Source: Dehalococcoidia bacterium
GTDB lineage: Bacteria > Chloroflexota > Dehalococcoidia > GIF9 > AB-539-J10
NCBI GenBank assembly: GCA_016933195.1
Contig: JAFGBN010000098.1
Span: 1 to 44,529 of the forward strand
Direction of reading: 5' to 3'
Length of the DNA stretch: 44,529 bases
The translations under genes were made by a program, and so were the position numbers. The notes beneath the pieces were generated by a model. It ran no database searches, was not told the DNA's origin, and saw nothing but the letters and a program-made list of their open reading frames with translations. Below, piece after piece: positions 17,265 to 27,376 of the stretch. Positions within the stretch are counted from its first letter, which is position 1, and each line of letters starts with the position of its first letter.

Positions 17265-17813
17265 CTAGTCTTTACCTACTTTACCTGACTTGCCAGGTTT
17301 AAGATGTAGCCTTTCCTCGGAGTATTTAATGCCTTTCCCTTTATAGGGGTCGGTGGGACGTATGGCTCGAATTCTGGCGGCTGTCTCTCCCACAGCTTCT
17401 TTGTCAATACCAGTGACATGAATGCGGTTTGTCCCTTCGACAGTGATAGAAATGCCTGGAGGCGGGAGGAACTCCACGGGGTTGGTGAATCCTACCTGGA
17501 GCATCAGCTTGTCACCAGCTTTCTGTGCCCTGTAGCCTACGCCATTTATTGCCAAGACTTTATCAAAACCTTTACTTACTCCTTCAATCATGTTTGCCAG
17601 GAGACTGCGAGTAAGCCCATGCAAAGAACGATGAATCCTATTATCACTAGGCCGACTTACAATTAACATCCCATCCTTCAAAGTGATAGAAATGCTAGGG
17701 TGAAAGCATCGGCAGAGTTCTCCTTTATCCCCTCTTGCTATTACTTCGCTTCCGTTAATCTTTACCTCAATGTCTTGAGGTATAACAATGGGGAGTGAAC
17801 CAATACGTGACAT
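17265..17813 (-). CDS. rplF: 50S ribosomal protein uL6
   Basis: A 182-aa protein with two tandem alpha/beta repeats. It opens [12 protein letters not shown], has [24 protein letters not shown] at the junction, and ends with [21 protein letters not shown] and a basic tail. It sits near the factor-binding region of the large subunit. The 85-base gap to rpsH contains a palindromic repeat. Confidence 0.97.
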   Translation of the reverse strand: MSRIGSLPIVIPQDIEVKINGSEVIARGDKGELCRCFHPSISITLKDGMLIVSRPSDNRIHRSLHGLTRSLLANMIEGVSKGFDKVLAINGVGYRAQKAGDKLMLQVGFTNPVEFLPPPGISITVEGTNRIHVTGIDKEAVGETAARIRAIRPTDPYKGKGIKYSEERLHLKPGKSGKVGKD

Positions 17814-17875
17814 AATTCACTGCACCTCTTTGCCTAAGCCAAAAACTAATTTGAGTAACTTAATTTTAATTTCCT

Positions 17876-17897
17876 TTTTGTGGCTTTAGCCGCAAAA
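17876..17897. repeat. Palindromic repeat between rpsH and rplF
   Basis: On the minus strand TTTTGCGGCT, a two-base loop, and AGCCACAAAA form a ten-base-pair stem with one G-U pair, followed by AAGGAAATTA. It matches the repeat at 9961-9982 in layout and in the flanking A-run and GGAA. Both lie in gaps inside the ribosomal cluster. Confidence 0.6.
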
Positions 17898-17898
17898 T

Positions 17899-18294
17899 TT
17901 ACCATATGTAACATAGAAGTTCACCGCCAAGGCGATATTGCCATGCTTTTTGACCGGTTATAATGCCTTTAGGTGTAGATAAAATGGCAATACCTAAGCC
18001 TCCATATACACGCGGGATTTCGTGCCGGCCTACGTAAACCCTTAGACCCGGCTTGCTCACTCTTTCTAAGCCTAGTATTGCGGGTTGGCTATCTGTGTAC
18101 TTGAGATGAACTTTTATCATTGGTTCTGGTTTCTCCTTGAGCACTTCATAACGGTCAATGAAATTCTCCTCTTTGAGTATTTTGGTGATGGAGAGCTTTA
18201 CTCGAGAGGAGGGCACAAGTACATCATCGTGATTTGCCATGATGGCGTTGCGAATCCGAGTCAACATATCAGCGATTGGGTCAGTAACTGTCAT
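17899..18294 (-). CDS. rpsH: 30S ribosomal protein uS8
   Basis: A 131-aa central-domain 16S-binding protein. [16 protein letters not shown] opens it, and [26 protein letters not shown] with the final GGELLCYIW is diagnostic. In E. coli the uS8 protein represses the spc operon; no matching mRNA target could be judged here. Confidence 0.97.
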   Translation of the reverse strand: MTVTDPIADMLTRIRNAIMANHDDVLVPSSRVKLSITKILKEENFIDRYEVLKEKPEPMIKVHLKYTDSQPAILGLERVSKPGLRVYVGRHEIPRVYGGLGIAILSTPKGIITGQKAWQYRLGGELLCYIW

Positions 18295-18304
18295 TAAAAA
18301 ATCC

Positions 18305-18490
18305 TCACCAGCTTGCTTTTCTTACTCCAGGAATCACGCCAGTTAAAGCGAGCTCTCGGAAGCAAATGCGACATAGGCCGAATTTACGCATATAAGCACG
18401 CGGTCTGCCACACAATTGGCAACGATTACGTTGCTGCACCTTATACTTTGGTGACCGCTTTGACTTGACGATCTTAGATACTTTCGCCAT
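18305..18490 (-). CDS. rpsN: 30S ribosomal protein uS14, type Z
   Basis: The start was moved to the ATG at 18490 ([16 protein letters not shown]), 60 bases inside the track ORF. The 61-aa product has CQLC and CRIC pairs, the zinc-binding short form. [20 protein letters not shown] is diagnostic. It is placed between rplE and rpsH, as usual. Confidence 0.97.
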   Translation of the reverse strand: MAKVSKIVKSKRSPKYKVQQRNRCQLCGRPRAYMRKFGLCRICFRELALTGVIPGVRKASW

Positions 18491-18491
18491 A

Positions 18492-19034
18492 TCAATTTCT
18501 CCTAAAGGGCATGCCCATGATTTCCAGCAGAGCCATGGATGCATCATCATTCTTGGCGGTGGTAACTATAGTTACCTGGAGGCCACGGATTTTGTCCACT
18601 TTATCGTAACCAACCTCAGTGAAAGCTATCTGCTCTCTTATGCCTAGACTATAATTTCCTCGACCGTCGAAGGAATCTCTAGATACGCCACGAAAGTCAC
18701 GAAAACGCGGCAATACAATGGTAATTAATTTACCAAAAAAATCGTACATTCTCGCACCTCGTAGCGTCACCATCATTCCGATAGACATACCAGTTCTCAG
18801 CTTGAAAGAGGCCACCGACTTTTTAGCCCGCGTAATCACTGGATGTTGTCCTGAGATCTTAGCTAAGTCTCTCTCTGCTGCCTCAAGAGCTTTAGGGTTC
18901 TGTATCGCCTCGCCCAAACCGATGCTGAGCACGATCTTTTGCAGCTTGGGCAATTGCATTGGGTTGCTATATCCAAGCCTAGCCTTAAGCAGGGGAATCA
19001 TTTCCGTTAAATATTTATCTTTTGATACAGACAT
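18492..19034 (-). CDS. rplE: 50S ribosomal protein uL5
   Basis: A 5S-rRNA-binding protein that touches P-site t[45 protein letters not shown] and [20 protein letters not shown] are the family blocks. I chose the ATG at 19034 (MSVSKDKY) over the track TTG three codons upstream. Neither has a strong Shine-Dalgarno. The product has 180 aa. Confidence 0.96.
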   Translation of the reverse strand: MSVSKDKYLTEMIPLLKARLGYSNPMQLPKLQKIVLSIGLGEAIQNPKALEAAERDLAKISGQHPVITRAKKSVASFKLRTGMSIGMMVTLRGARMYDFFGKLITIVLPRFRDFRGVSRDSFDGRGNYSLGIREQIAFTEVGYDKVDKIRGLQVTIVTTAKNDDASMALLEIMGMPFRRN

Positions 19035-19049
19035 CGCAATCAAATTTTG

Positions 19050-19361
19050 TTAATCAATTCCTTCATTACAGGAACGGCAAATCCGTACCTTCTTGCCATC
19101 GGCAAGGAGACGGAAACTAACTCGAGTAGGTTTACCACATTTATTGCAGAGCAACATTACGTTAGATATGTGGATTGGAGCTTCAAGCTCAATTATGCCA
19201 GCTTGGCGGGCTGTCCTTTGGGCTCGGGAATGACGTTTAATCATATTGAGTCCTTCTACTAGCACTCTGTCTTCTTTAGGGATGACGCGTCGCACTTTTC
19301 CCCTTTTCCCGCTATCCTTACCAGCAATAATGGTGACAGTATCGTTTTTCCTGATCTTCAT
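19050..19361 (-). CDS. rplX: 50S ribosomal protein uL24
   Basis: A 103-aa assembly-initiator protein. KIRKNDTVTIIAGKDSGKRG is the KOW motif. The C-terminal half has CNKC and CRSC pairs, so this version probably binds zinc. Confidence 0.97.
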   Translation of the reverse strand: MKIRKNDTVTIIAGKDSGKRGKVRRVIPKEDRVLVEGLNMIKRHSRAQRTARQAGIIELEAPIHISNVMLLCNKCGKPTRVSFRLLADGKKVRICRSCNEGID

Positions 19362-19362
19362 T

Positions 19363-19731
19363 TCAAAGGACCTCTGGGGCTAAGGATATTATCTTAGCGA
19401 AATTTTTATCTCTGAGTTCCCGGGCTACCGGGCCGAAAATACGACTTCCTTTTGGGTTGTTTTTATCACCCAAAATGACAGCGGCATTTTCGTCGAACCT
19501 AACATAGGAGCCATCAGAGCGGCGATGAGGTTTAGCTACACGTACAACTACAGCCCGCACTACCTCGCCTTTCTCCACCATCCCATGAGGTATAGCTCGT
19601 TTCACCGTAGCCACAATAACGTCACCTGTATGGGCATATCTCCTTCTTGTCCCGCCAAGTATATTAATGCACATAATCTGCTTGGCCCCAGTATTATCAG
19701 CTATTTTGAGTCTGGTGTAAGCTTGTATCAT
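19363..19731 (-). CDS. rplN: 50S ribosomal protein uL14
   Basis: A 122-aa protein that bridges the subunits. [21 protein letters not shown] and [21 protein letters not shown] are diagnostic. Its first 35 bases overlap the C-terminal extension of rpsQ. Confidence 0.97.
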   Translation of the reverse strand: MIQAYTRLKIADNTGAKQIMCINILGGTRRRYAHTGDVIVATVKRAIPHGMVEKGEVVRAVVVRVAKPHRRSDGSYVRFDENAAVILGDKNNPKGSRIFGPVARELRDKNFAKIISLAPEVL

Positions 19732-20011
19732 CGGTCACTTCTGGCTTAGCTTCGGCCAGCTCTCCTTTAGATATTATTTCTATTACTCGCCAACGCTTTT
19801 CCTTAGATAAGGGGCGGGTCTCCATAATTTTCACCTTGTCTCCGGTTCTACAAGCATTATTCTCATCATGAGCCTTATATTTCTTATTATGCTTGACTAG
19901 TTTCTTATAAAATGAGTGATGCCTCGAAGTTCCTACAACTACCACCACAGTCTTATTCATCTTATCGCTTGCTACTTGCCCTGTTCTAACCTTTCTTCTT
20001 GTGTAACTCAT
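19697..20011 (-). CDS. rpsQ: 30S ribosomal protein uS17
   Basis: A 104-aa OB-fold protein. [18 protein letters not shown] and [19 protein letters not shown] identify it. About 15 residues beyond the usual end ([15 protein letters not shown]) form a polar tail that overlaps rplN by 35 bases. The start overlaps the rpmC stop by four bases. Confidence 0.96.
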   Translation of the reverse strand: MSYTRRKVRTGQVASDKMNKTVVVVVGTSRHHSFYKKLVKHNKKYKAHDENNACRTGDKVKIMETRPLSKEKRWRVIEIISKGELAEAKPEVTDDTSLHQTQNS

Positions 20012-20205
20012 CTTATGCCCAGTTCTCTTTCCTTTAGAATGGTTTTTATTCTGGAAATCTTCCTCTTCGCTTTGGGAATTTCCCGATGATTCACTAATTG
20101 TCGAGTTGCCAAACGGAAGCGAAGGTTAAAAAGCTCCTCATGAGCCTCCTCTAGCCTTGTTGCTAGTTCTTCATTGTTGAGAGCGCGAATTTCACTAGTT
20201 TTCAT
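20008..20205 (-). CDS. rpmC: 50S ribosomal protein uL29
   Basis: A 65-aa two-helix protein at the exit-tunnel rim, where SRP and trigger factor dock. I chose the ATG at 20205 ([14 protein letters not shown]) over the GTG two codons upstream. [20 protein letters not shown] is the family core. Confidence 0.96.
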   Translation of the reverse strand: MKTSEIRALNNEELATRLEEAHEELFNLRFRLATRQLVNHREIPKAKRKISRIKTILKERELGIR

Positions 20206-20623
20206 CAACACTCAGTCTTTCCTTCAAGGCGAAACTGGTAGCAACGGGAAGTTTGTAAGAAGCAAGATGTATTGCTGCTCGAGCTGTGTCTTCCTTAATC
20301 CCGGCTAACTCGAACATAATCCTGCCTCGCTTAACTACAGCCACCCAATGATCAGGACTGCCTTTACCACTACCCATTCTTGTCTCGGCAGGCTTTTTGG
20401 TCACAGCTTTATCGGGGAAAACACGTATCCAAAGGTGACCGCCATGCCGCAGGTAACGTACAAACACGCGGCGGGTTGCTTCAATTTGTCTCGCTGTTAT
20501 CCAGGCAGATTCCTCAGCCTTCAGGCCAAAATCGCCAAAAACAACCCCGTTTCCACTGTGGGCTGCGCCCTTTAATCGTCCTCTATGAACTTTGCGGTGC
20601 TTTACTCGCTTCGGCTGTAACAC
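20195..20623 (-). CDS. rplP: 50S ribosomal protein uL16
   Basis: The track ORF begins 57 codons too early, inside rpsC. The real start is the GTG at 20623, behind GGAGAGA, giving the family opening [39 protein letters not shown] and [16 protein letters not shown] follow. The 142-aa product lies near the peptidyl-transferase centre. It overlaps rpsC by 41 bases, the largest overlap in the cluster. Confidence 0.96.
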   Translation of the reverse strand: MLQPKRVKHRKVHRGRLKGAAHSGNGVVFGDFGLKAEESAWITARQIEATRRVFVRYLRHGGHLWIRVFPDKAVTKKPAETRMGSGKGSPDHWVAVVKRGRIMFELAGIKEDTARAAIHLASYKLPVATSFALKERLSVDEN

Positions 20624-21263
20624 TTTCTCTCTCCACTTCAGGTAGAATATCACCTTTATAAATCCATACTTTAACTCCAATATGTCCCATAACAGTATGG
20701 GCTTCGGTAAAACCATAGTCAATGTCAGCACGCAGTTTATGCAATGGCATTTGACCTTGATGAATGGTAGCTGACCTAGCAATCTCGGCTCCATGAAGCC
20801 TTCCGCCGCAGGTTATCTTAATTCCCTTAGCCCTAGCTTGCATGGTTCGAAAAGCTGCTTGTTTCATGGCTCGGCGGAAAGGTATCCTATCTTCAATACG
20901 TTCGGCTATGCTCTGACTTACCAAAGCAGCTTCAAGCTCAGGCTTGGCGACTTCCCTAATGGTCAATCTAATTTTCTCCCCGCTAATTTTCTCCAGTTCT
21001 GACCTCAGTATTTCTACGTTCTGCCCTCCCCGTCCAATTAAGATACCAGGGCGAGCTGAATAAAGGGTTAAGTATACCTCATCTCCTGGCCGTTCAATTT
21101 CCACCCTAGCAACAGCTCCTCCAGAACTTTTTTGGTTAATAGCCCTGCGCAGCTTTAAGTCACCCAGCAAAAACTGGGAATAGTTCTTCTCAGTGTACCA
21201 CTTGGCTTGCCAATCTTGGCTGATGCCCAGCCTGAAGCCACGAGGGTGAACTTTTTGTCCCAA
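20583..21263 (-). CDS. rpsC: 30S ribosomal protein uS3
   Basis: A 226-aa protein with a TTG start behind GAGGAGGG. It opens [13 protein letters not shown]. The KH domain holds [16 protein letters not shown], and the C-terminal domain has [18 protein letters not shown] and [20 protein letters not shown]. It lines the mRNA entry channel. A short acidic tail extends into rplP. Confidence 0.97.
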   Translation of the reverse strand: MGQKVHPRGFRLGISQDWQAKWYTEKNYSQFLLGDLKLRRAINQKSSGGAVARVEIERPGDEVYLTLYSARPGILIGRGGQNVEILRSELEKISGEKIRLTIREVAKPELEAALVSQSIAERIEDRIPFRRAMKQAAFRTMQARAKGIKITCGGRLHGAEIARSATIHQGQMPLHKLRADIDYGFTEAHTVMGHIGVKVWIYKGDILPEVERESVTAEASKAPQSS

Positions 21264-21265
21264 AA

Positions 21266-21604
21266 TTATCCCTCCTCCTCAGCAACGAAGACGGTGATAT
21301 GGCTAGACCGCTTTAAAATAGGGCTTATACGAGATCTAGACTGGGGGCGAAATCTCTTTAAGGTATGTCCTTGATCAGCAAAGATCTCAGTGATTTTGAG
21401 GTCAGCCGGTGACATTTGAAGGTTGTTCTCCGCATTGGCTGCTGCTGATTTGATTGTTTTAGCTACTGCTTTGGCTGTCGGAGTAGGCAGAAAGCTAAGA
21501 ATAGTCAAAGCTTCATCAACTTTTTTGCCTCTAACCATATTGATCGCCAAACGAACTTTCCGAGGCAAAATACCGACGTCCTTAGTTACAGCTCTTACCT
21601 TCAT
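21266..21604 (-). CDS. rplV: 50S ribosomal protein uL22
   Basis: A 112-aa exit-tunnel protein. VGILPRKVRLAINMVRGKKV opens it, and the beta-hairpin region is TLKRFRPQSRSRISPILKR. The whole sequence is collinear with the family. Confidence 0.97.
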   Translation of the reverse strand: MKVRAVTKDVGILPRKVRLAINMVRGKKVDEALTILSFLPTPTAKAVAKTIKSAAANAENNLQMSPADLKITEIFADQGHTLKRFRPQSRSRISPILKRSSHITVFVAEEEG

Positions 21605-21610
21605 CGTGTC

Positions 21611-21898
21611 TTACCTTCCTGGTTGCGCAGTCATTTTGGTTTTGGTGACATGTCCCCTAAATGTCCGGGTAGAGGCAAATTCTGCTAACTTATGCCCTAC
21701 CATGTTTTCAGTGATAAAAATGGGCACGTGTCTTCTGCCATTATGAACGGCAATAGTATGGCCTATCATCTGAGGCAAAATGGTAGAGGCACGAGACCAA
21801 GTCTTTATCACTGTTTTCTCTCCCGAACTGTTAAGCGCTTCTATTTTCTTAAGCAGTTTAGCGTCATAATAGGGGCCTTTCTTACGCGACCTTGACAT
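21611..21898 (-). CDS. rpsS: 30S ribosomal protein uS19
   Basis: A 95-aa head protein. [41 protein letters not shown] and [15 protein letters not shown] are diagnostic. It is placed between rplB and rplV, as expected. Confidence 0.97.
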   Translation of the reverse strand: MSRSRKKGPYYDAKLLKKIEALNSSGEKTVIKTWSRASTILPQMIGHTIAVHNGRRHVPIFITENMVGHKLAEFASTRTFRGHVTKTKMTAQPGR

Positions 21899-21899
21899 T

Positions 21900-22721
21900 C
21901 TATTCCCTCCGCCTAAGGATCATTTTATCGGATACTTTACGACGCCGAGTTCTATAACCCAAAGCAGGCTTTCCCCAAGGTGTTTTTGGAGGCATTCCTC
22001 GTGGAGCTCTGCCTTCACCACCTCCATGCGGGTGATCCCGAGGAGTCATGGCAGATCCCCTGACTGAAGGGCGCAAGCCCAACCATCTCTTACGGCCAGC
22101 TTTACCTAATTTTATGTTTTCATGGTCAACATTGCCTATCTGACCAATGCTGGCCCAGCATTTATTATGAAATTTGCGCAATTCACTTGAAGGCAGCTTA
22201 ATCAAGACGTGCTTGTCCTCTTTACTCACGATTTGGGCCGAAGTTCCAGCGCTGTGAACAAGCTGGCCTCCTTTTCCTGGTTCAAGCTCAATGTTGTGCA
22301 GCAAGGTTCCTGTGGGGATAGAACTCAACGGTAAGGCATTCCCTGATCTTATCTCAGCGTCCTCAGCTGCCTTTATAGTGTCACCTAAGTTAAGATCTAG
22401 AGGAGCGAGGATGTAGCGTTTCTCTCCATCAACATAGTGAATTAGAGCAATCCGAGCTGACCTATTGGGGTCATATTCAATAGATGCTACTTTGCCTGGA
22501 ATACCAAGCTTATCCCTCTTAAAATCGATAACACGAAGCTTGCGCTTAGCGCCACCACCTCTGTGGCGCACGGTTATAACACCTCGGTTATTACGCCCTG
22601 CTTTCTTTTTCAACGACAAAAGTAAAGATTTCTCAGGGGCTATTTTGCTTAACTCCTCAAAATTGGCACTAGACATATATCTTCTGCCTGGAGAAGTTGG
22701 ATTATAGGTCTTCAATCCCAC
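21900..22721 (-). CDS. rplB: 50S ribosomal protein uL2
   Basis: A 273-aa protein required for peptidyl transfer. It starts with GTG behind [24 protein letters not shown], the [20 protein letters not shown] block and the C-terminal [20 protein letters not shown], with the functionally important His, are all present. Confidence 0.97.
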   Translation of the reverse strand: MGLKTYNPTSPGRRYMSSANFEELSKIAPEKSLLLSLKKKAGRNNRGVITVRHRGGGAKRKLRVIDFKRDKLGIPGKVASIEYDPNRSARIALIHYVDGEKRYILAPLDLNLGDTIKAAEDAEIRSGNALPLSSIPTGTLLHNIELEPGKGGQLVHSAGTSAQIVSKEDKHVLIKLPSSELRKFHNKCWASIGQIGNVDHENIKLGKAGRKRWLGLRPSVRGSAMTPRDHPHGGGEGRAPRGMPPKTPWGKPALGYRTRRRKVSDKMILRRRE

Positions 22722-22767
22722 AAATCACCTCGCATCCTTAAACTCTAACATCTAATGTCTAAATCTT

Positions 22768-22789
22768 AAACCCTGGAAACTTAGGGTTT
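22768..22789. repeat. Small hairpin between the bS22-like gene and rplB
   Basis: AAACCCT and AGGGTTT make a perfect seven-base-pair stem with an eight-base loop in the 74-base gap between the two genes. No U-run follows on the minus strand. It may be a stability or pausing element. Confidence 0.45.
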
Positions 22790-22795
22790 CTAGAC

Positions 22796-22891
22796 TTAGG
22801 GATGTTTCCTCTGCCAGCGAGTCTTCTTAAGAAGCTTCTTGTGCTGGTGCTTTGACATTTTTTTCTTTCTCCACTTAATAACCGAGCCCAT
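22796..22891 (-). CDS. bS22-like small basic ribosomal protein (mS38/COX24 family)
   Basis: Not in the ORF track. The ATG at 22891 overlaps the rplW stop by one base (TAATG), and GAGGG lies six bases upstream. The 31-aa product begins MGSVIKWRKKKMSKHQHKK and continues with LLKKTRWQRKHP. From memory, this matches the mycobacterial small-subunit protein bS22 (MGSVIKKRRKRM..., then KLL..TR.QRRK) nearly position for position. That family is related to mitochondrial mS38/COX24, which binds near the decoding end of helix 44. In bS22-bearing genomes I know of, the gene is not part of the S10 operon, so its place between rplW and rplB is unusual and makes a ribosomal role very likely. Confidence 0.85.
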   Translation of the reverse strand: MGSVIKWRKKKMSKHQHKKLLKKTRWQRKHP

Positions 22892-23175
22892 TAAATACCC
22901 TCAAGGAAAGTAATTTTATCTCCTGGTTGCAAACTGACCACTGCCTTCTTCCAAGATGGGGTTGTTACCTGGCGTTTGCCCATCCTTCTCGTCTTTCCTG
23001 AAACTGCCATTACATTTACTTTAGCTACCTTAACTTTAAAGGCTAGTTCCACTGCCTCCTTAATCTGGAACTTGGTAGCTTTGCCGGCTACCTCGAAGGC
23101 ATATTTATCCTCTTCCTTAAGCATGGTAGCCTTTTCCGTAATTAAAGGACGCCGCAACACCTCATAAAGGTGCAT
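22891..23175 (-). CDS. rplW: 50S ribosomal protein uL23
   Basis: A 94-aa exit-tunnel protein and docking site for trigger factor. LRRPLITEKATMLKEEDKYAFEV and QIKEAVELAFKVKVAKVN are diagnostic. It overlaps rplD by 14 bases at its start and couples to the small bS22-like gene at its stop. Confidence 0.97.
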   Translation of the reverse strand: MHLYEVLRRPLITEKATMLKEEDKYAFEVAGKATKFQIKEAVELAFKVKVAKVNVMAVSGKTRRMGKRQVTTPSWKKAVVSLQPGDKITFLEGI

Positions 23176-23851
23176 GACTCTTCCTCCTGGAATTCTCTGA
23201 ATTTTTAGAGCTCTCTTTTTTAGTTATATTTCGACCCCAAATTTGTTCTATACTGCGCACTGCAGGCACAGTAGCAATTATCATTTTGTAAGACAGTAAA
23301 TCCAATACATTAATTAGAGGTGAAGGTAGAACTTTGATGCTGGTTAAATTAGCCGCTGATTTGACCACATTGGGTAGGGATTGGGCAGTAAGGATTAAAG
23401 TGGGAGGAGTGACTCCGAGAGATGATAAGGCGTTGACCATAGGTTTCGTTTTTGGTTCCTCAAAGTCAAGTTCCTGTACTAATTTTATATTTCCCTCTTT
23501 AACTTTGGCGGAAAGAAGGCATTTCAAAGCTAATCGTCTCATCTTTTTGGGCATGGCTTGACGATATGAGCGTGGCCTAGGACCAAAAGCTACTCCACCT
23601 CCTCTAAGGAGAGGTGATTTTATATTTCCCCTCCGTGCCCTTCCGGTGTGCTTCTGGGGATAAAGTTTCCTTGTGCTTCCTCTAACCTCGCCTCTCGTCT
23701 TGGCGAAGGCCGTTCCTTGGCGCCTATTAGCTAGCTGCCTTGCCATAGCCTGATGAACTACTGCCGCGTTAAAGGGAAGGCCAAAAACGTCCTCGCTAAT
23801 CTCTGCTTGGTCAACAACTTCGCCTGTCAGGCTATAAATTGGTACTTGCAC
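23162..23851 (-). CDS. rplD: 50S ribosomal protein uL4
   Basis: A 229-aa protein with a long tunnel loop. The GTG start gives VQVPIYSLTGE. The loop has RRQGTAFAKTRGEVRGSTRKLYPQKHTGRARRG in two blocks, followed by GGGVAFGPRPRSYRQAMPKKMRR. The final 20 residues are charged and probably disordered. It overlaps rplC by 20 bases. E. coli uL4 represses its own operon; no leader target was identified here. Confidence 0.96.
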   Translation of the reverse strand: MQVPIYSLTGEVVDQAEISEDVFGLPFNAAVVHQAMARQLANRRQGTAFAKTRGEVRGSTRKLYPQKHTGRARRGNIKSPLLRGGGVAFGPRPRSYRQAMPKKMRRLALKCLLSAKVKEGNIKLVQELDFEEPKTKPMVNALSSLGVTPPTLILTAQSLPNVVKSAANLTSIKVLPSPLINVLDLLSYKMIIATVPAVRSIEQIWGRNITKKESSKNSENSRRKSHAPL

Positions 23852-24467
23852 TTCTTACTACCTTCCGAATAATTACTAAGCTCCCATTAGCTCCGGGCCC
23901 TGCTCCCTTCAACAAAAGCAAGCTGCGATTTGAGTCAGCTTGAATTACTTCAAGATTATGCACCGTGGTCTTCCTATTTCCCATGTGCCCTGCCATATGC
24001 TTTCCCTTGAGCACTCGGCCAGGGGATGTGGTAGCCCCAATTGAGCCGGGAGCACGATGCCGATCACTCTGGCCGTGGGTTTTCGGCCCACCGGCAAAAT
24101 GATAGCGTTTCACCACGCCGGCAAAACCCCTGCCTTTGGAAAAGCCAGTTACATTTACTAGGTCGCCGGAGTTTAGAGAGCTAATGTCTACTTTCTCACC
24201 GCGTTTGGTCGAGCTAATATCCTCGTTTCTGAATTCGTGAAGATAACGGACTTTATCTATGCCTTGGAGATGTCCTTTTTGTGGAGAGGTAAGGCGCTTA
24301 GCTTTTCCAAAGCCTAGCTGGATAGCATTATAGCCATCCTTGGCTTGGCTCTTCACTTGGGTTACAACGGAGGGTCCTGCTTCAATGGCAGTAACTGCGA
24401 TTGCCTCTCCGTTCTCTAGAAAGAGCTGAGTCATGCCTATTTTTTTGCCAATAATGCCAGGAAACAT
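23832..24467 (-). CDS. rplC: 50S ribosomal protein uL3
   Basis: A 211-aa early-assembly protein near the peptidyl-transferase centre. GIIGKKIGMTQLFLENGEAI opens it, and the AGGPKTHGQSDRHRAPGSIG loop with MAGHMGNRKTTVHNLEV is diagnostic. Confidence 0.97.
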   Translation of the reverse strand: MFPGIIGKKIGMTQLFLENGEAIAVTAIEAGPSVVTQVKSQAKDGYNAIQLGFGKAKRLTSPQKGHLQGIDKVRYLHEFRNEDISSTKRGEKVDISSLNSGDLVNVTGFSKGRGFAGVVKRYHFAGGPKTHGQSDRHRAPGSIGATTSPGRVLKGKHMAGHMGNRKTTVHNLEVIQADSNRSLLLLKGAGPGANGSLVIIRKVVRSASTNL

Positions 24468-24475
24468 AGCTTTAA

Positions 24476-24784
24476 CTATAATTTAATATCTATCTCCACT
24501 CCAGATGCTAAATTGAGTTGACTTAAACTGTCTATAGTCTTGGAACCTGCTTGAAGAATATCAATTAACCTCTTGTGGGTCCTGATTTCGAACTGCTCTC
24601 TCGAATCCTTATCAATGTTGGAGGAGCGGATAACGCAAAAACTTTCAATATGCGTGGGTAAGGGGACTGGGCCAACAACTATAGCCCCGGTGCGTTCCAC
24701 CACTTCTACTATTTGCCTTGCCACTTGGTCAACTAACCTGTGGTCGAACCCTTTGATCTTAACGCGGACCTTTTCGCTGGTCAT
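24476..24784 (-). CDS. rpsJ: 30S ribosomal protein uS10
   Basis: A 102-aa protein, also the NusE antitermination factor. [39 protein letters not shown] and [13 protein letters not shown] are diagnostic. The ATG overlaps the fusA stop by four bases. In many bacteria tuf separates the two genes; here there is no space for it. Confidence 0.97.
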   Translation of the reverse strand: MTSEKVRVKIKGFDHRLVDQVARQIVEVVERTGAIVVGPVPLPTHIESFCVIRSSNIDKDSREQFEIRTHKRLIDILQAGSKTIDSLSQLNLASGVEIDIKL

Positions 24785-26862
24785 CTATCTCGCCCCATTC
24801 TAGCCACAATTCGCTCTGTCAAATTAGCAGACAATTTCTCATAGCGATGAAACTGCATGGTGTGATTTGCCCTTCCTTGGCTGAGTGATCTCAGGTTGCT
24901 AGCAAAGCCGAAAGTTTCTGCCAAAGGAACAAGACAACGAATAGAGGAGAAGTCTTCGCGGCTCTGAATGCTTTCGACATGCGCTCTTCGTGAATTTAAA
25001 TCACCAACGATATCTCCCAAGAACCCAGATGGAGTTATTATTTCCATCTCCATAATTGGTTCCAGAAGGGCGGGTTTGGCTTTTCTTAGCCCGTCCTTCA
25101 CAGCTATAGAAGCTGCCATCTTAAAAGCCAAGTCTGAGGAATCAACCTCGTGAAAACTGCCATCGTATAAAGTCGCTTTAATATCTATTACAGGATAGCT
25201 TGCTAATGCCCCACTTTGCAATGCTGTCTTGATTCCTGCTTCCACTGGTGGAACAAACTCCTTGGGTATAGCTCCGCTTCTAATTTTGTCGTAAAACTCA
25301 AAGCCGCTGCCTTGTTCTCCAGGCTCAAGTTTAAGCCAAACATGCCCATACTGCCCCTTACCCCCGGACTGCCGAATGAATCGTCCTTCAGATTCTACAG
25401 GAATGGTGATTGTTTCTTTGTAAGCTACTTGGGGCTTACCAACATTCACCTTTACACCGAACTCACGGAACATGCGGTCCAGCAATACTTCAATATGAAG
25501 TTCACCCATTCCCGAAATGAGAGTTTGACCTGTTTCCGGGTCGTTGTGGATTTTGAAAGTGGGATCCTCAACAGCAAGCTTAGTCAGGACGTCATCTAGC
25601 TTATCTCGGTCAGCTTTACTTTTAGGTTCGACAGCCATAGAGAGCACTGGTTCAGAGAAGCGTATAGATTCAAAAAGTGCAGGCCGCGTGGCATCACAGA
25701 GTGTGTCTCCTGTCGATGTCTTCTTGAGCCCTAAGGTTGCTACAATGCTACCAGTATCAGCTAGGGCGACTTCCTCGCGGTGGTCAGCATGCATAACATA
25801 TAGCTTTCCTAATCTCTCCTTCTCACCTACGCTAGTATTGAGAACTTGTGCCCCTGGTTTTACTTTACCTGAATATACGCGTAGATAGGTCAACCTGCCC
25901 ATAAATGGGTCGGAAACCGTCTTGAATGCTAGAGCTGAAAAAGGTTCGTCATCACTTGCCTGGCAAATGATTTCCCCTTCTTTTTTAACTTTGCGCGCAT
26001 GGACAGGTGGAACATCTAAGGGTGAGGGAAGGTAATCCACAATAGCATCGAGCAATGGTTGAATGCCTTTCCCCCTTAAAGCACTACCGCAAAGGATAGG
26101 CACCACATGGCTTGAGGTGGTCAGCCTTCTTATAGCTGCCTTGAGTTGATGAACAGGAATATCTTGTCCATTAAGGTACATCAGCATAATCTGGTCATCA
26201 TTTTCAGCTAATTTCTCAACCAACGCTTGATGATGGCTAGCCACAACAGCCTTATCGCCTTCCGCTATAGCCTCCTCCACCGGTGTCATATCTGGGTTAT
26301 TGGAGAAAACAATAGCCTTATTCTCTATGAGGTCGATAATTCCGTGGAAAGAGCTCTCACTTCCTAAAGGAAGTTGTATAAGCAATGCATTAGCTCGCAA
26401 CCTTTCCTTAATCATAGCCACTGTGTGGTAAAAATCAGCACCCATCCTGTCCATCTTGTTGATAAAGCAAATCCTAGCCACATGGTATTTATCTGCTTGG
26501 TGCCATACAGCCTCTGATTGAGCTTCTACTCCAGCTACACCGTCGAAAATCACCACACCTCCATCTAGTACACGGAGGCTACGCTCCACCTCGGCAGTGA
26601 AATCCACATGCCCAGGGGTGTCAATGATGTTGATACAATGTTCACGCCAGTTACAGGTGGTGGCTGCTGAAGTAATAGTGATACCTCGCTCTCTTTCCTG
26701 CTCCATCCAATCCATTACCGCTGTCCCTTCATCCACACTTCCAATTTTATAAGTACGCCCTGCGTAGTAAAGAACTCTCTCCGTAGCAGTGGTTTTACCA
26801 GCATCTATATGAGCGATGATGCCTATATTTCGTATCTTCTCCAAAGGGAAAGTCCGTGACAT
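24781..26862 (-). CDS. fusA: Elongation factor G
   Basis: A translocation GTPase of 693 aa. The track start (26994) is 44 codons too long. The ATG at 26862 gives [20 protein letters not shown] behind GGGGAGAAA. The G1 motif is [10 protein letters not shown]3 is DTPGHVD and G4 is NKMD. Domain IV has [12 protein letters not shown], and the C-terminal domain V follows to the end. It lies between rpsG and rpsJ in the str arrangement. Confidence 0.97.
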   Translation of the reverse strand: MSRTFPLEKIRNIGIIAHIDAGKTTATERVLYYAGRTYKIGSVDEGTAVMDWMEQERERGITITSAATTCNWREHCINIIDTPGHVDFTAEVERSLRVLDGGVVIFDGVAGVEAQSEAVWHQADKYHVARICFINKMDRMGADFYHTVAMIKERLRANALLIQLPLGSESSFHGIIDLIENKAIVFSNNPDMTPVEEAIAEGDKAVVASHHQALVEKLAENDDQIMLMYLNGQDIPVHQLKAAIRRLTTSSHVVPILCGSALRGKGIQPLLDAIVDYLPSPLDVPPVHARKVKKEGEIICQASDDEPFSALAFKTVSDPFMGRLTYLRVYSGKVKPGAQVLNTSVGEKERLGKLYVMHADHREEVALADTGSIVATLGLKKTSTGDTLCDATRPALFESIRFSEPVLSMAVEPKSKADRDKLDDVLTKLAVEDPTFKIHNDPETGQTLISGMGELHIEVLLDRMFREFGVKVNVGKPQVAYKETITIPVESEGRFIRQSGGKGQYGHVWLKLEPGEQGSGFEFYDKIRSGAIPKEFVPPVEAGIKTALQSGALASYPVIDIKATLYDGSFHEVDSSDLAFKMAASIAVKDGLRKAKPALLEPIMEMEIITPSGFLGDIVGDLNSRRAHVESIQSREDFSSIRCLVPLAETFGFASNLRSLSQGRANHTMQFHRYEKLSANLTERIVARMGRDR

Positions 26863-26899
26863 AAGCTTATTTTTCTCCCCGAGTGCTGTTTTCAATTTC

Positions 26900-27373
26900 T
26901 CACCAACGATAATGAACAAAGGCTTTATTAGCCTCAGCCATCCTATGGAGGTCGCTACGTCTCTTAATTGTTGCTCCGCGCTCCTGAATGGCATCGACTA
27001 ATTCAGCAGCCAATTTTTCTTCCATAGATTTGCCGCTACGCGCTCGTGCTGAAGTAATAAGCCATTTCATGGCAAGAGCGCGACCCTGGTCTTTCTCTAC
27101 CTCCACAGGAACTTGATAGGTAGCCCCTCCAACACGCCGTGGCTTAACTCTCAGAAGAGGTGCGGCACTTCTGATTGCCTGCTCCAAAACTTCCGCAGGA
27201 TTGCTATCTATTTGCTGGCCAGCAAGCTCTAGAGCATTATAGACAATGTGTTCAGCCGTAGCTTTTTGCCCTCTGAGCATAAGTTTGTTAATAAATTTAG
27301 CCGTGGTGACGCTGCCATACTTGGCATCAGGAGGCGCTACTCTTCTTACTATTCTCTTAACTCTCCTTGGCAT
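26900..27373 (-). CDS. rpsG: 30S ribosomal protein uS7
   Basis: A 157-aa head protein. It opens [16 protein letters not shown], and [23 protein letters not shown] and [21 protein letters not shown] are family blocks. [20 protein letters not shown] ends it, as usual. Confidence 0.97.
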   Translation of the reverse strand: MPRRVKRIVRRVAPPDAKYGSVTTAKFINKLMLRGQKATAEHIVYNALELAGQQIDSNPAEVLEQAIRSAAPLLRVKPRRVGGATYQVPVEVEKDQGRALAMKWLITSARARSGKSMEEKLAAELVDAIQERGATIKRRSDLHRMAEANKAFVHYRW

Positions 27374-27376
27374 TTG

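Noticed and set aside
20624-20794. 57-codon N-terminal extension of rplP in the track
   Set aside because: The extension lies inside rpsC and is not conserved; a GTG with a good Shine-Dalgarno gives the normal uL16 N-terminus.
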